The position numbers and the translations under genes are program-made. 64,000 nucleotides of DNA from Nitrosomonadales bacterium (GTDB lineage Bacteria > Pseudomonadota > Gammaproteobacteria > Burkholderiales > Gallionellaceae), in assembly GCA_016177795.1 (NCBI GenBank), contig JACOUM010000008.1:83582-147581 (forward strand), in the 5' to 3' direction. Below are positions 29,131-38,842 of the stretch, piece by piece. Numbering within the stretch: position 1 is the first letter of the stretch; every line of letters begins with the position of its first letter. The notes below the pieces were generated by a model. The model saw nothing but the letters and a program-made list of their open reading frames with translations. It was not told the DNA's origin and ran no database searches.

Positions 29131-29877
29131 TTGTCCGGCGCTACCCCAGAAATCACCCTTTCCGTGCGCAATCTGACGCGCCGATTCGGCAACCGCCAGG
29201 TCATTCATGATTTGTCGCTGGAATTGAAGCGCGGCGAAGTGCTCGGCCTGCTGGGTCATAATGGCGCGGGCAAGAGCACCACGCTGCAAATGCTGACGGG
29301 TTGCCTGCTGCCGAACGGCGGCGAGATTGAAATCTGCGGCATCGACCTGCTGCGCCAGCCCGCGCTGGCCAAGGCGCATATCGGCTACCTGCCGGAAACC
29401 CCGCCGTTGTACCGCGAGCTCAGTGTCAATGATTACCTGACTTTTGCCGCACGCCTGCGCGGCATGAAGCGCGGCGAAGCTGCCGCCGCGCTGGCGCAGG
29501 CCAAACAACGCTGCGGACTGGAGGCGGTCGGCAAAGAGATCATCGGCACATTATCCAAGGGCTACCAGCAGCGCGTCGGCATCGCGCAGGCCATCATCCA
29601 TTCACCCGACGTGATTGTGCTGGACGAGCCAACCATCGGTCTCGATCCCTCGCAGATTCGCGACATCCGCAATTTGATACGCGAGCTGGGCAACCGCAGC
29701 AGCGTGATCTTTTCGACGCATCTGCTGGGCGAAGTGGAAAGCGTGTGCGACCGTGTGCATATCATGCAGGAAGGCAGGCTGATCTACGACGACACCACGG
29801 CCGCGCTGGCGAGTTATGGCGGCGAACCCGGCCATCTGGAAGAAAACTTCATCCGCCTCACGGAGACACAGCGATGA
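29131..29877 (+). CDS. ABC exporter ATP-binding protein (GldA-like)
   Basis: 248 residues from a TTG start (no in-frame ATG fits). Walker A GHNGAGKSTT at about residues 42-51, Q-loop YLPETPPLYREL, signature LSKGYQQRV and Walker B VIVLDEPTIGLDP. It belongs to the ABC-2 exporter class. Overlaps the permease by ATGA. With the next two genes it reproduces the GldA-GldF-GldG layout first described for gliding bacteria but common in Proteobacteria, where the substrate is unknown. Confidence 0.9.
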   Translation: MSGATPEITLSVRNLTRRFGNRQVIHDLSLELKRGEVLGLLGHNGAGKSTTLQMLTGCLLPNGGEIEICGIDLLRQPALAKAHIGYLPETPPLYRELSVNDYLTFAARLRGMKRGEAAAALAQAKQRCGLEAVGKEIIGTLSKGYQQRVGIAQAIIHSPDVIVLDEPTIGLDPSQIRDIRNLIRELGNRSSVIFSTHLLGEVESVCDRVHIMQEGRLIYDDTTAALASYGGEPGHLEENFIRLTETQR

Positions 29878-30617
29878 TCCGCCTGCTCGCCTTGCGCGAA
29901 CTGCGCAGCCTGTTTGCCATGCCATCCACCTGGTTTGCGCTTGCCGCGCTGCAATTCATTTTTGCGTGGTTCTTTCTGGCGCGGCTGGAAGCATTTCTGG
30001 AAATCCAGCCGCAACTCGCGCAGCTTGCCAATCCGCCCGGCGTGACCATCACCGTCGCCGCGCCGATGTTCAATACGGTCGCGTTGCTGCTGATGATGCT
30101 GGTGCCGGTGTTTACCATGCGCCTGATCGCCGAAGAGCGCCGCAACCAGACGTTTGCGCTGCTGCTGTCGGCGCCGCTGTCCGGCTACCATATCGTGCTC
30201 GGCAAATTCTTCGGTCTGCTGGTTTTTCTGGCCGCGCTGATAACCGGCGTGCCGCTGATGCTCTACACTCTGGTGCTTGGCACGGCGCTCGATCACGGCC
30301 TGTTGTTGAGCAATCTGCTTGGCTTGCTGCTGCTCACTGCCAGTTATGTCGCAGTGGGCCTGTATCTCTCCGCGCTTACCAGCCAGCCGATCGCCGCTGC
30401 TATTGGCGCATTGGCGGTGCTGGTCGGGCTGTGGCTGGCCGACATCGGGGCGGCTGCGGAAGACTCACCCTGGCATTTCGTCTCGCCGCTCAATCATTTC
30501 CAGAATTTCAATGCCGGCTTGCTGGACAGCGGCGATGCCGCCTTTTTTGTATTGTTCAGCGCAGTGTTCCTGCTGCTGGCGATACGCCGCATCCACAACA
30601 ACCGCATCTATGGGTGA
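29874..30617 (+). CDS. ABC-2 type permease (GldF-like)
   Basis: 247 residues from MIRLLALRELRSLFAMP at the ATGA overlap; the track start is 43 codons upstream in another frame's territory. Six hydrophobic segments are visible, including FALAALQFIFAWFFLA, TVALLLMMLVPVF, LLVFLAALITGVPLMLY and the C-terminal FFVLFSAVFLLLAIRR. RLIAEERRNQTFALLLSAPLS is typical of ABC-2 permeases. Overlaps the GldG-like gene by eight bases. Confidence 0.88.
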   Translation: MIRLLALRELRSLFAMPSTWFALAALQFIFAWFFLARLEAFLEIQPQLAQLANPPGVTITVAAPMFNTVALLLMMLVPVFTMRLIAEERRNQTFALLLSAPLSGYHIVLGKFFGLLVFLAALITGVPLMLYTLVLGTALDHGLLLSNLLGLLLLTASYVAVGLYLSALTSQPIAAAIGALAVLVGLWLADIGAAAEDSPWHFVSPLNHFQNFNAGLLDSGDAAFFVLFSAVFLLLAIRRIHNNRIYG

Positions 30618-31968
30618 CACGGTGCGCAGATTCATTACCCATCCGGCGTTGCGCAACCTTCTATTCGTGCTGCTGTTGCTGGGCGCCGCATCCGCTGCGG
30701 GCTATTTGGCCGTCCGCTATTCACTGCAGCGAGACATTACACACAATGCCAGCAACAGCCTCATGCCCGCCAGCGTGGAATTGCTTGAACAACTGGCCGG
30801 TCCGGTCAATGTCACGGTGTATGCCACCGAACGCGATGCGCGTCTCGGCGATATTCGCAAAGCCATTCGCGATTTCCTGTCGCTCTACCAGCGTTACAAG
30901 CCGGACCTCAGGCTGGTGTTCATTGACCCCGAGAAGGAAGCAGGCAAAGCCCGTGCTGCGGGCATCCAGCTCAACGGCGAGATGGTGGTCGAATATGCAG
31001 GGCGCAGCGAACACCTGACCCAGATCAACGAGCAGACATTTACCGGCACCCTGTTGCGCCTGGCACACAGCCGCGATCAGACGGTGATGTATCTGGAAGG
31101 GCACGGCGAACGCAAGCTGGACGGCGTGGCCAACCATGATCTGGGCGAGCTGTTCGGCGCGAAGCTCAGGCAGAATGGCTTCCGCCTCAACAGCCTGAAT
31201 CTGGCGCTGGCGCAGGAAGTGCCGGCCAATGTCAGCGTATTGGTGATTACCCATCCGCAGCTTGATCTCATGCCCGGCGAAACGGACAAGTTGCTGCGCT
31301 ACGTCGATCGCGGCGGCAACTTGTTGTGGCTGGTTGATGCCGAACCGCTGCGCGGGCTGGAAGCTCTCGCCGAAAAACTCGACCTGCTGCTGCCGCCCGG
31401 CATCGTGATCGACCCGACCGCTGCCGAGATGAATGCGCCCGCCACCTGGTCGCTGGGTGCCAGCTACTCACCGCATGCGGTGACGCGCAACTTCAATCTG
31501 ATCACCGCTTTCCCGGAAGCGCGTTCCATCAGCTGGAACGAGAATCCGGAATGGGAACATCACATGCTGGTAGAAGTCGCCGCCCGCGGCTGGGTGAGCC
31601 GGTATCCGGCTGAAGGAAAACCGCGCTTCGACAAGCAGCACGACACGCCCGGTCCCGCCGTTATCGCCGTGGCGATGCAACGCAGCATCAACGACCGCGA
31701 ACAGCGCATCGTGGTGGTCGGCAACGGCGCCTTCCTTTCCAACAGCTTCGCCGGCAACGGCGGCAACGTGGACCTGGGAGTGAACATGGTGAACTGGCTG
31801 GCCAGCGAAGAGCATCTCATCACCGTTCAGCCGCGCGCCGCCAGGGACAGCAATCTGGCACTCAGCCAAACACAACTGACCGTCATCAGCGCCGGTTTCC
31901 TGATTATCGTGCCGCTGCTGCTGGCGGGAGTGGGGGGGTATATCTGGTGGAAACGCCGCCGTGCCTGA
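30610..31968 (+). CDS. GldG-like ABC transporter auxiliary protein
   Basis: 452 residues from MGDTVRRFITHPALRN; the track begins 97 codons upstream in shadow sequence. An N-terminal transmembrane helix (LLFVLLLLGAASAAGYLAV), a large extracytoplasmic region of the ABC_transp_aux type (YLEGHGERKLDGV, VLVITHPQLDLMPGE, RGGNLLWLVDAEP), and a C-terminal helix (VISAGFLIIVPLLLAGVGGYIWW) followed by basic residues. Third member of the exporter operon. Ends just before a 133-bp dispersed repeat. Confidence 0.88.
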   Translation: MGDTVRRFITHPALRNLLFVLLLLGAASAAGYLAVRYSLQRDITHNASNSLMPASVELLEQLAGPVNVTVYATERDARLGDIRKAIRDFLSLYQRYKPDLRLVFIDPEKEAGKARAAGIQLNGEMVVEYAGRSEHLTQINEQTFTGTLLRLAHSRDQTVMYLEGHGERKLDGVANHDLGELFGAKLRQNGFRLNSLNLALAQEVPANVSVLVITHPQLDLMPGETDKLLRYVDRGGNLLWLVDAEPLRGLEALAEKLDLLLPPGIVIDPTAAEMNAPATWSLGASYSPHAVTRNFNLITAFPEARSISWNENPEWEHHMLVEVAARGWVSRYPAEGKPRFDKQHDTPGPAVIAVAMQRSINDREQRIVVVGNGAFLSNSFAGNGGNVDLGVNMVNWLASEEHLITVQPRAARDSNLALSQTQLTVISAGFLIIVPLLLAGVGGYIWWKRRRA

Positions 31969-31972
31969 GAGA

Positions 31973-32105
31973 CTGCTGCACAACTACTGCGCTTGCCGAT
32001 GCGGTGTTAAAAAATGGCTCAGAATCCTCATTTAGCAATTTGTAAACTCCGGTTCTTCGCCATTTTTTGCCTTGCCTCGGCTGCGCTCGTCACGTTGTGA
32101 AACAG
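31973..32105. repeat. 140-bp intergenic palindromic repeat, copy 2
   Basis: Related to the copy at 6321-6460: shared GCACAACTA, GTTAAAAAATGGCTCA, AATCCTCAT, ACTCCGGTT, CGCCATTTTTTGCC and the closing ACGTTGTG. The outer arms here pair less well (CTGCTGCACAAC against GTTGTGAAACAG, 9 of 12). It lies four bases after the GldG-like stop and before mutM, again in a plus-strand intergenic position. Confidence 0.75.
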
Positions 32106-32131
32106 CCTTTGGAATTGCTCAATTACAAAAC

Positions 32132-32947
32132 ATGCCCGAACTGCCCGAAGTAGAAATTACCCTGCGCGGCTTGGCTGCGCATCTCACCGGCCAGGCCATC
32201 GCCAAGGTTGTCATCCGCCACGCCAGACTGCGCTGGCCGATCCCGAAAAATTTACCGAAGTTGTTGCACGGCAAAACCATCCGTGCGCTGCGCCGCCGCG
32301 CAAAATACCTGCTGGTTGAATTCGATCACGGAACACTGATCCTGCATCTCGGCATGTCTGGCAGCCTGTGCCTCCTGCCCGCCGGAACGCCTGCAGAAAA
32401 ACACGACCACTTCGATCTGGTGCTGGGCAACGGCATGCTGATGCGCTTGCGCGATCCGCGCCGCTTCGGCGCGGTGCTATGGCACAGTGGCGATGTGAAT
32501 GCTCACCCGCTGCTTGCCGCACTCGGACCTGAGCCGCTGCAACCTGAATTCGACGCGGCATATCTCTACCGCACCACCCGCAACAAGACCGCCGCAATCA
32601 AGCTGGTTATCATGGATAACCGCGTGGTCGTCGGCGTGGGCAACATCTACGCCAACGAAGCGCTGTTCCGCGCCGGCATCCGGCCGCAGCTCGCCGCCGG
32701 AAAACTCAGCCGCGAACGCTGCGCGCGATTGGTCGAGGCAATCCGCGCCACGCTCACCGAGGCCATCCGGCATGGTGGCAGCACCCTGCGCAACTTCGTG
32801 GGCAGCGACGGCAAGCCCGGTTATTTCCAACAGCATTATCGGGTGTATGGCCGCGCGGGCGAACCCTGCCGTGCCTGCGGCACACCCATCAAACAGCTAC
32901 GGCAAGGGCAGCGTTCCAGCTTCTATTGCCCGAAGTGCCAACGCTAA
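32132..32947 (+). CDS. mutM: Formamidopyrimidine-DNA glycosylase
   Basis: 271 residues from MPELPEVE, which supplies the catalytic Pro-2 and Glu-3. [17 protein letters not shown] and the helix-two-turn-helix with [12 protein letters not shown] are present. The C-terminal zinc finger has [11 protein letters not shown]...FYCPKCQ. Removes oxidised purines such as 8-oxoguanine. The ORF track start is 20 codons upstream within the repeat. Ends at a bidirectional terminator. Confidence 0.97.
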   Translation: MPELPEVEITLRGLAAHLTGQAIAKVVIRHARLRWPIPKNLPKLLHGKTIRALRRRAKYLLVEFDHGTLILHLGMSGSLCLLPAGTPAEKHDHFDLVLGNGMLMRLRDPRRFGAVLWHSGDVNAHPLLAALGPEPLQPEFDAAYLYRTTRNKTAAIKLVIMDNRVVVGVGNIYANEALFRAGIRPQLAAGKLSRERCARLVEAIRATLTEAIRHGGSTLRNFVGSDGKPGYFQQHYRVYGRAGEPCRACGTPIKQLRQGQRSSFYCPKCQR

Positions 32948-32981
32948 TCCACAATGCGCCCGCCGAATCGGGAGCGCACAA

Positions 32982-33012
32982 AAGCCCGCCGTGAGAGCGG
33001 CGGGCTTCTTTT
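32982..33012. terminator. Bidirectional intrinsic terminator
   Basis: AAGCCCGCC (32982-32990) pairs perfectly with GGCGGGCTT (32999-33007) around an eight-base loop. TTCTTTT follows on the plus strand and TTTTGTG on the minus strand. It sits between convergent mutM and the ferredoxin gene and can serve both. Confidence 0.85.
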
Positions 33013-33029
33013 CCGGCAACAAGGGGGAA

Positions 33030-33293
<264 letters not shown>

Positions 33294-33308
33294 CTAAGTT
33301 AGATCAAT

Positions 33309-33779
33309 TTAGTCTTTTTGCTGCAACTTGGCCGCTACCAAGGGTGATACAAACTTGCTGACATCGCCGCCGAAGCGCGCCACCTCGCGCACCATGGTGG
33401 CCGAAATGAAAGTGTATTGCTCCGCCGGCGTCAGAAACAGCGTTTCCATTTCGGGGTACAGATTACGGTTCATCCCCGCCAATTGAAACTCATATTCAAA
33501 ATCCGACACGGCGCGCAATCCGCGCAACACCACACGTGCCCCTTGCGCCTGCACGAAGTTCATCAGCAAGCCGTTGAAGCCTTCCACGCGCACATTGGCA
33601 AAATCCGCGAACACTTCATGCGCCATGTCCACGCGCTCATTCAGCGTAAACAGGGTTTGCGTGCGGCTTTCCGCCACTGCCACAATGACTTCGCCGAACA
33701 GTCCGGCGGCGCGCCGTACCACGTCTTCATGCCCGCGTGTGATGGGGTCAAACGTGCCGGGGTAGACAACTTTTATCAC
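33309..33779 (-). CDS. coaD: Phosphopantetheine adenylyltransferase
   Basis: 156 residues, penultimate step of coenzyme A synthesis. [19 protein letters not shown] holds the nucleotidyltransferase TxGH motif (with the His in TRGH), and the C-terminal [25 protein letters not shown] carries the ISSTxVRE-type motif. Overlaps rsmD by ATGA. Confidence 0.97.
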   Translation of the reverse strand: MIKVVYPGTFDPITRGHEDVVRRAAGLFGEVIVAVAESRTQTLFTLNERVDMAHEVFADFANVRVEGFNGLLMNFVQAQGARVVLRGLRAVSDFEYEFQLAGMNRNLYPEMETLFLTPAEQYTFISATMVREVARFGGDVSKFVSPLVAAKLQQKD

Positions 33780-34282
33780 TTAACCACACTCAATAGTTGA
33801 TAATGCACTTGCCCCGCCCTGCCGGATTTCATTACTTGCCAGGGCGGTGGGGCGGTTATCGCAGCGCCCGATTCGACATACATCATGCCGTTCTCGTTCA
33901 GGTGTTGCGGCAGAATTTCCAGCAGTTTGGGCAGGTAATTGCCGTGAAACGGCGGGTCCAGAAAAATCACGTCATACCGGTGTATATCGCGCGACGCAAA
34001 TTCTAACCCATCTTGGCAATAAGCGAAAATGCCGGCGCAAGACAATTTTGCAATATTGTCCCGCAGGGCGTGAAAAACCGCGGGATTTTTCTCCACCATC
34101 ACCACCCGTTCCGCGCCGCGCGAAGCGGCCTCGAACCCCAGCGCGCCGCTGCCGGCGAACAAATCCAGGCAGGTGCGCCCGTGCAGCGTCTGCCCCAGCC
34201 AGTTGAACAGGGTTTCGCGCACCCGGTCCGGCGTGGGGCGCAGCCCTTCCGCATCGGGAAAGGCGATCACGCGGCTGCGCAT
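33776..34282 (-). CDS. rsmD: 16S rRNA (guanine-966-N2)-methyltransferase RsmD
   Basis: At least 168 residues. [20 protein letters not shown]-binding [20 protein letters not shown] and the catalytic DPPF are visible. The conserved N-terminus KVRIIGGE lies in frame upstream of this ATG, but the only candidate start there is ATA at 34310-34312. That ATA overlaps the TAA of the preceding peptidase gene as ATAA, where ATGA would be expected. The true protein is therefore probably ten residues longer, reading INKVRIIGGE. Coordinates given use the first standard start. Confidence 0.9.
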   Translation of the reverse strand: MRSRVIAFPDAEGLRPTPDRVRETLFNWLGQTLHGRTCLDLFAGSGALGFEAASRGAERVVMVEKNPAVFHALRDNIAKLSCAGIFAYCQDGLEFASRDIHRYDVIFLDPPFHGNYLPKLLEILPQHLNENGMMYVESGAAITAPPPWQVMKSGRAGQVHYQLLSVVK

Positions 34283-34308
34283 CTCGCCGCCGATGATCCT
34301 GACCTTGT

Positions 34309-35625
34309 TTATTTTGCGGTTTCCCCGGGTGCGCCGACGATCACGGTCGCCATTGCCTGCGGATCGATGCGGCGCGCGAACGCATCGCGGATCTGCGCCA
34401 CGCTGACCTGCTCGACCTTGCGCGTGAAATCGTCCAGATAAGTCAGCGGCAAATCATGGAAACCGATGATGCTCAGGTAATCGATGATCTTGCGGTTGCT
34501 GTCGATGCGCAGCGGAAAACCGCCGACGATGTTCTGCCTGGCGGCGATCAGTTCCTTTTCCGTCGGGCCGTTGGCGATAAATTTTGCGAGCGTGTCGCGC
34601 ACCAGCTGCAGCGCTTCGTCGGCCTGCTCCTTCTTGGTCTGCAGGCCGATCTGGAACGCGCCCGGCTGTTTCAGCGGCATGAAGTAGCTGTAGACGCTGT
34701 AAGCCATGCCACGTTTTTCGCGCACCTCGTTCATCAGGCGCGACACGAAGCCGCCACCGCCAAGAATGTGGTTGCCGACATACAGCGGGAAATAATCCGG
34801 GTCGTTGCGCGACATGCCCGGTGCCCCGATCAGGATATGGCTCTGGCTGGCAGGGTGGGCGATGCGCTGCTCGCTGGCGGAAATGCGCATCGTTACACTG
34901 GGCAGCGCGGCAGGCGCATCCCCCGCAGGCAATTTTTCGGTGAGTTGCTGCGCAATCACCTCGGCCTGACTGCGCGACACGTCGCCCATGATGGCCACAA
35001 CTGCGGTGCTGGCCCGGTAGTGCGCGGCATGGAAAGCGCGCAGGTCCTGCGCGGTAATTTTCTCTACGCTGGCTACTTCACCGGAAACCGGAAAACCGTA
35101 AGGATGCGTGCCGTACAAGGCTTTCTGGAATGCCTTGTCGGCGATGCTTTCCGGCTTGGTCTCGTCCTCTTTCAGCGAGGCGATCAACCGTACCTTTTCG
35201 CGCGCCAGTATTTCCTCCGGGAACAGCGGATGCTGCAGCACGCGCGCCATGATATCCAGCGCCTGGTCACGTTCCGCAGAACTGCTCAGGGTGCGCAGCG
35301 ACACACTGGCTCTGTCCGGGTCAAAACCGCCGCCAAATTGCGCGCCGATATCCGCCATGCCGCGCGCAATGTCGTCCTCGCTCAGCCCTTCCGCCCCGAG
35401 ATCGAGCAGATGGTGAGTCAGCCCCGCCACCCCGGATTTGTCGGCGCTATCGAAGCTGCTGCCGGCCGGAATGCTGACCGATACATCCAGCATCGGAATG
35501 TCGTGATTTTCTACGAACAGCACCTTCGCACCGCTGGTACTCTGCCAGTGCTGGATGTTGGGAGTGGCAGAAGCGGCTGTCGCGACGCAGCACAACGCCG
35601 CCAGTAAGAGTGACTTAATGGGCAT
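34309..35625 (-). CDS. M16 peptidase-family protein, inactive partner
   Basis: 438 residues with a signal peptide (MPIKSLLLAALCCVATAASA). Two M16 domains. The expected zinc motif HxxEH is replaced by THHLLDLG, so it lacks the catalytic glutamate and second histidine. The C-terminal part keeps the R/Y pair region (EKRGMAYSVYSYFMP). In such gene pairs an active and an inactive subunit form a heterodimeric periplasmic peptidase. Overlaps its active partner by 11 bases. Confidence 0.9.
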   Translation of the reverse strand: MPIKSLLLAALCCVATAASATPNIQHWQSTSGAKVLFVENHDIPMLDVSVSIPAGSSFDSADKSGVAGLTHHLLDLGAEGLSEDDIARGMADIGAQFGGGFDPDRASVSLRTLSSSAERDQALDIMARVLQHPLFPEEILAREKVRLIASLKEDETKPESIADKAFQKALYGTHPYGFPVSGEVASVEKITAQDLRAFHAAHYRASTAVVAIMGDVSRSQAEVIAQQLTEKLPAGDAPAALPSVTMRISASEQRIAHPASQSHILIGAPGMSRNDPDYFPLYVGNHILGGGGFVSRLMNEVREKRGMAYSVYSYFMPLKQPGAFQIGLQTKKEQADEALQLVRDTLAKFIANGPTEKELIAARQNIVGGFPLRIDSNRKIIDYLSIIGFHDLPLTYLDDFTRKVEQVSVAQIRDAFARRIDPQAMATVIVGAPGETAK

Positions 35626-36976
35626 GTGCGGCTCCTTGTGGCGCTTTCGGTTTGCCGGAGAGCGGCTGCGGATCGAGCACGGCGACAGTGAGGTTGTCCT
35701 CCTGCAAGAATTCCTCAGCGACTTGGCGCACCTGCTCGGCGTTAACCGCCTGCAACTTCTCCAGCATCAGCGGGAGGGCTTGATAGCCAAGTCCGATACT
35801 TTCCATTTGCCCGATCTGCATTGCCTGGTAAAACAGCGAGTCGAGCTTGTATACCTCACCCGCCGTGACCTGTGCCTTGACACGCTGCAACTCTTCCTCG
35901 CTCACGCCGTCCTTGACGAGCAGCGCGATTTCCTGGCGTAGCGCCGCTTCGACATCGTTCACAGTCCGGCCTTCGCTGGGTGTGGCTTCGAGAGTGAACA
36001 GGCTGGGTCCGCGCGAAGTGGCGTGATAGCCCGCCCCCGCCCCGCTGGCGACCTGCTGTTCGCGGACCAGATGCTTGTTCAGGCGCGCCGATTCGTTGCC
36101 GTCCAGTACGCCGGCCAGTATCTGCAAGGCATAAGGCTTCCAGTCTTGCTCCGGATCGCGGATTACCGGCGTGTGATAACTCATTACCAAATGTGGCAAT
36201 TCGGCAGGCGCCTTGACCACAATGCGCTTGATACCAACTTGTTTTGGTTCGACAAAATTGCGTGGTGCGGGCACCGCGTGCTTGGGGATGGCACCATAGT
36301 AGCGCTGCGCCAAAGCAAAAACCTCATCCGCCTTGACGTCGCCCGCGATGACCAGCGTGGCGTTGTTTGGCGCGTACCAGCGCTTGTACCACGCCCTGGC
36401 ATCGCCCACCGTGAGCGATTCCAGATCGTTCATCCAGCCGATGATCGGATGCTGGTAGGGGTGCTGCTGATAAACCGTCGCCGTCATTTTTTCATACAGC
36501 AGTGCACGCGCCTCATCGTCGGTACGCAGCCGGCGTTCCTCCATGACCACCTTGATTTCCTTTGCAAAATCGGCGGCGGTGAGATTCAGGTTGTGCATCC
36601 GGTCGGATTCCAGCTGCATCGCCAGCGGCAGTTTTGACTTGTGCAGTTGCTGGAAATAGGCGGTGTAGTCGTAGCTGGTAAAGGCATTCTCGCGCCCCCC
36701 CGCTGCCGCGATGCGCCTGGAAAACTGGCCCGCCGGCACGGTCTTGGTGCCCTTGAACATCAAATGCTCCAGCACATGCGCGATGCCGGTCACGCCGGTG
36801 CGTTCGTCCATACTGCCCGCCTTGTACCAGATTTGCTGCACCACCACCGGCGCGCGGTGATCTTCCTTGACGATGACCTTCAGGCCATTCGCCAGCGTGC
36901 GCTCGAACACTTCTGCCTGTACTGCTGCCGGCGCGCTTCCCAGCAACAGCGCGACGCAAAACAAAAAAATTCTCAT
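35615..36976 (-). CDS. M16 zinc peptidase, catalytic partner
   Basis: 453 residues with a signal peptide (MRIFLFCVALLLGSAPAAVQA). The inverted zinc motif HVLEH is intact at about residues 66-70 in GIAHVLEHLMFKGT, followed by ENAFTSYDYTAYF. The downstream glutamate ligand lies in the following helix region. Together with the next gene it should form a two-subunit processing peptidase in the periplasm. Divergent from ftsY. Confidence 0.93.
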   Translation of the reverse strand: MRIFLFCVALLLGSAPAAVQAEVFERTLANGLKVIVKEDHRAPVVVQQIWYKAGSMDERTGVTGIAHVLEHLMFKGTKTVPAGQFSRRIAAAGGRENAFTSYDYTAYFQQLHKSKLPLAMQLESDRMHNLNLTAADFAKEIKVVMEERRLRTDDEARALLYEKMTATVYQQHPYQHPIIGWMNDLESLTVGDARAWYKRWYAPNNATLVIAGDVKADEVFALAQRYYGAIPKHAVPAPRNFVEPKQVGIKRIVVKAPAELPHLVMSYHTPVIRDPEQDWKPYALQILAGVLDGNESARLNKHLVREQQVASGAGAGYHATSRGPSLFTLEATPSEGRTVNDVEAALRQEIALLVKDGVSEEELQRVKAQVTAGEVYKLDSLFYQAMQIGQMESIGLGYQALPLMLEKLQAVNAEQVRQVAEEFLQEDNLTVAVLDPQPLSGKPKAPQGAAHAH

Positions 36977-37090
36977 CTACCTAGCCCTGTAACATGTAAT
37001 CGGCATAAAATAACAACGCCAGCCACATCGTATATGTGGCTGCTTTGTCCGTATTATGCCCCATTTCCCTGCGACCAGAATGTATCCGGT

Positions 37091-38050
37091 ATGTTCAGTT
37101 TCCTGAAAAAAAGTTCACCCGAAGCGCCGGATGAGAAAGTCGGCACTGGCTGGGTTGCGCGCCTGAAGTCCGGCCTGGCGCGCACCGGCGGCCAGCTGAC
37201 CGGCCTGTTCGCCAGCGGCGGGAAAATCGACGACGACCTCTATGAGGAACTGGAGACGATTCTGATTACCGCCGATGTCGGCATGGATGCGACCAGTGCG
37301 CTGCTCGCCGATCTGCGCTATTACGTCAGGGAGCATCGCCTGAGCGAAGCGGCCGAGCTCCGGGAGGCGCTCGCGCACTGCCTGCTCAAGCTGCTCAAGC
37401 CGCTCGCACAACCGCTGCAGGCCGATGCGCACAAGCCGTTCGTCATCATGATGTGCGGCGTGAACGGTGCGGGCAAGACCACCTCGATCGGCAAGCTGGC
37501 GAAGTACCTGCAAACGCAAGGATTGTCGGTGCTGCTGGCGGCGGGGGATACCTTTCGCGCAGCGGCGCGCGAACAGTTGATGACCTGGGGCGAGCGCAAC
37601 AACGTGACGGTCATCGCGCAGCAGAGCGGTGATGCCGCCGCGGTAATTTTTGATGCCGTGCAATCCGCGCAGGCGCGCAGGATTGACGTGGTGCTGGCCG
37701 ATACCGCAGGGCGCCTGACCACGCAGGCGCATCTGATGGAGGAAATCAAAAAGGTGAAGCGCGTCATCGCCAAGGTGCTGCCCGATGCGCCGCATGAAGT
37801 GTTGCTGGTGCTGGACGCCAACACCGGACAGAACGCGCTTTCCCAGGTCAAGGCATTCGATCAGGCGCTCGGCGTGACCGGGCTGATCCTGACCAAGCTG
37901 GACGGCACCGCCAAGGGCGGCGTGATCGCCGCCATCGCCCGGGCGCACCCGATTCCGGTGCGCTTCATTGGCGTGGGTGAAGGACTGGACGACCTGCGCC
38001 CGTTCGTCGCGGAGGATTTTGTCGCGGCGTTGCTGGGGTTCGACGAATGA
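37091..38050 (+). CDS. ftsY: Signal recognition particle receptor FtsY
   Basis: 319 residues from [16 protein letters not shown]; the track start is far upstream in the shadow of the peptidase. A short N-terminal acidic/basic lead, then the NG domain: four-helix N part ([22 protein letters not shown]), P-loop [33 protein letters not shown] and [10 protein letters not shown]. Docks SRP-ribosome complexes at the membrane. The A domain is short. Heads the ftsY-ftsE-ftsX cluster. Confidence 0.96.
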   Translation: MFSFLKKSSPEAPDEKVGTGWVARLKSGLARTGGQLTGLFASGGKIDDDLYEELETILITADVGMDATSALLADLRYYVREHRLSEAAELREALAHCLLKLLKPLAQPLQADAHKPFVIMMCGVNGAGKTTSIGKLAKYLQTQGLSVLLAAGDTFRAAAREQLMTWGERNNVTVIAQQSGDAAAVIFDAVQSAQARRIDVVLADTAGRLTTQAHLMEEIKKVKRVIAKVLPDAPHEVLLVLDANTGQNALSQVKAFDQALGVTGLILTKLDGTAKGGVIAAIARAHPIPVRFIGVGEGLDDLRPFVAEDFVAALLGFDE

Positions 38051-38109
38051 TTTTGAGAACTATAATTGGCGATACCTGTTGTTTTTATTCGGGGCATCGC
38101 GTTGTTTAT

Positions 38110-38166
38110 GTAGGTGCGAATTTATTCGCACTTAATTTGTGTGCGTGCGAATGAATTCGCACCTAC
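38110..38166. repeat. Palindromic repeat between ftsY and ftsE
   Basis: GTAGGTGCGAATTTATTCGC at 38110 onwards and its near-perfect complement ending at 38166 match at 21 of 22 positions. Each arm is itself a smaller palindrome (GTGCGAAT...ATTCGCAC). This TAGGTGCGAAT type is a known style of dispersed intergenic repeat in Proteobacteria. No T-run follows. Confidence 0.7.
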
Positions 38167-38191
38167 CAAGTCGTCGTCTGCGCTTCTACAG

Positions 38192-38842
38192 ATGATCTCG
38201 TTTACTCAAGTCCACAAACGCTACCCCGGCGGCTACGAGGCGCTGAAGGGCATTTCGTTCGACATCGCCGAGGGCGAGATGGTGTTCCTCACCGGGCATT
38301 CCGGCGCGGGCAAGAGCACGCTGCTCAAGCTGATTGCCGCAATCGAGCGCCCCAATTCCGGCAGCGTGCTGGTGAACAGCCAGAATGTCGGTGCGCTCAG
38401 CGGCGGCGCATTGCCCTATCTGCGCCGCAACCTCGGCATCATCTTTCAGGACCATAAACTGCTGTTCGATCGCAGCGTATTCGACAATGTGCTGCTGCCG
38501 CTGCAAATTTGCGGCTTCGACCACCGCGAGAGCGGCAAACGGGTGCGCGCCGCGCTGGACAAGGTTGGCCTGCTCAAGCGCGAAAAAACCAATCCCATCG
38601 CGTTGTCCGGCGGCGAGCGGCAACGCCTGTGCATCGCGCGCGCCATCGTCAACCGTCCGGCCATCCTGCTGGCCGACGAGCCGACCGGCAATCTGGATGC
38701 GGCCTATGCCCAGGAGATCATGGCGATCTTCAAATCCTTTCACCAGGTCGGCGTTACCTTGCTGATCTCCACCCATGATGTCAGCGTGCTGCAGGACAGC
38801 GGCGTGCGCAGGCTCACGCTGAAAGAGGGTGTGCTGCAATGA
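38192..38842 (+). CDS. ftsE: Cell division ATP-binding protein FtsE
   Basis: 216 residues from MISFTQVHKRYPGG; the track start lies inside the palindromic repeat. Walker A GHSGAGKSTLL, Q-loop IFQDHKLL, signature LSGGERQR and Walker B ILLADEPTGNLD. With FtsX it forms the divisome ABC complex that controls septal peptidoglycan hydrolases. Overlaps ftsX by ATGA. Confidence 0.96.
   Translation: MISFTQVHKRYPGGYEALKGISFDIAEGEMVFLTGHSGAGKSTLLKLIAAIERPNSGSVLVNSQNVGALSGGALPYLRRNLGIIFQDHKLLFDRSVFDNVLLPLQICGFDHRESGKRVRAALDKVGLLKREKTNPIALSGGERQRLCIARAIVNRPAILLADEPTGNLDAAYAQEIMAIFKSFHQVGVTLLISTHDVSVLQDSGVRRLTLKEGVLQ

Noticed and set aside
28982-29176. 64-residue plus-strand ORF before the ABC exporter
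   Set aside because: No ribosome site, overlaps the TTG-started ATPase in another frame and has no recognisable features.
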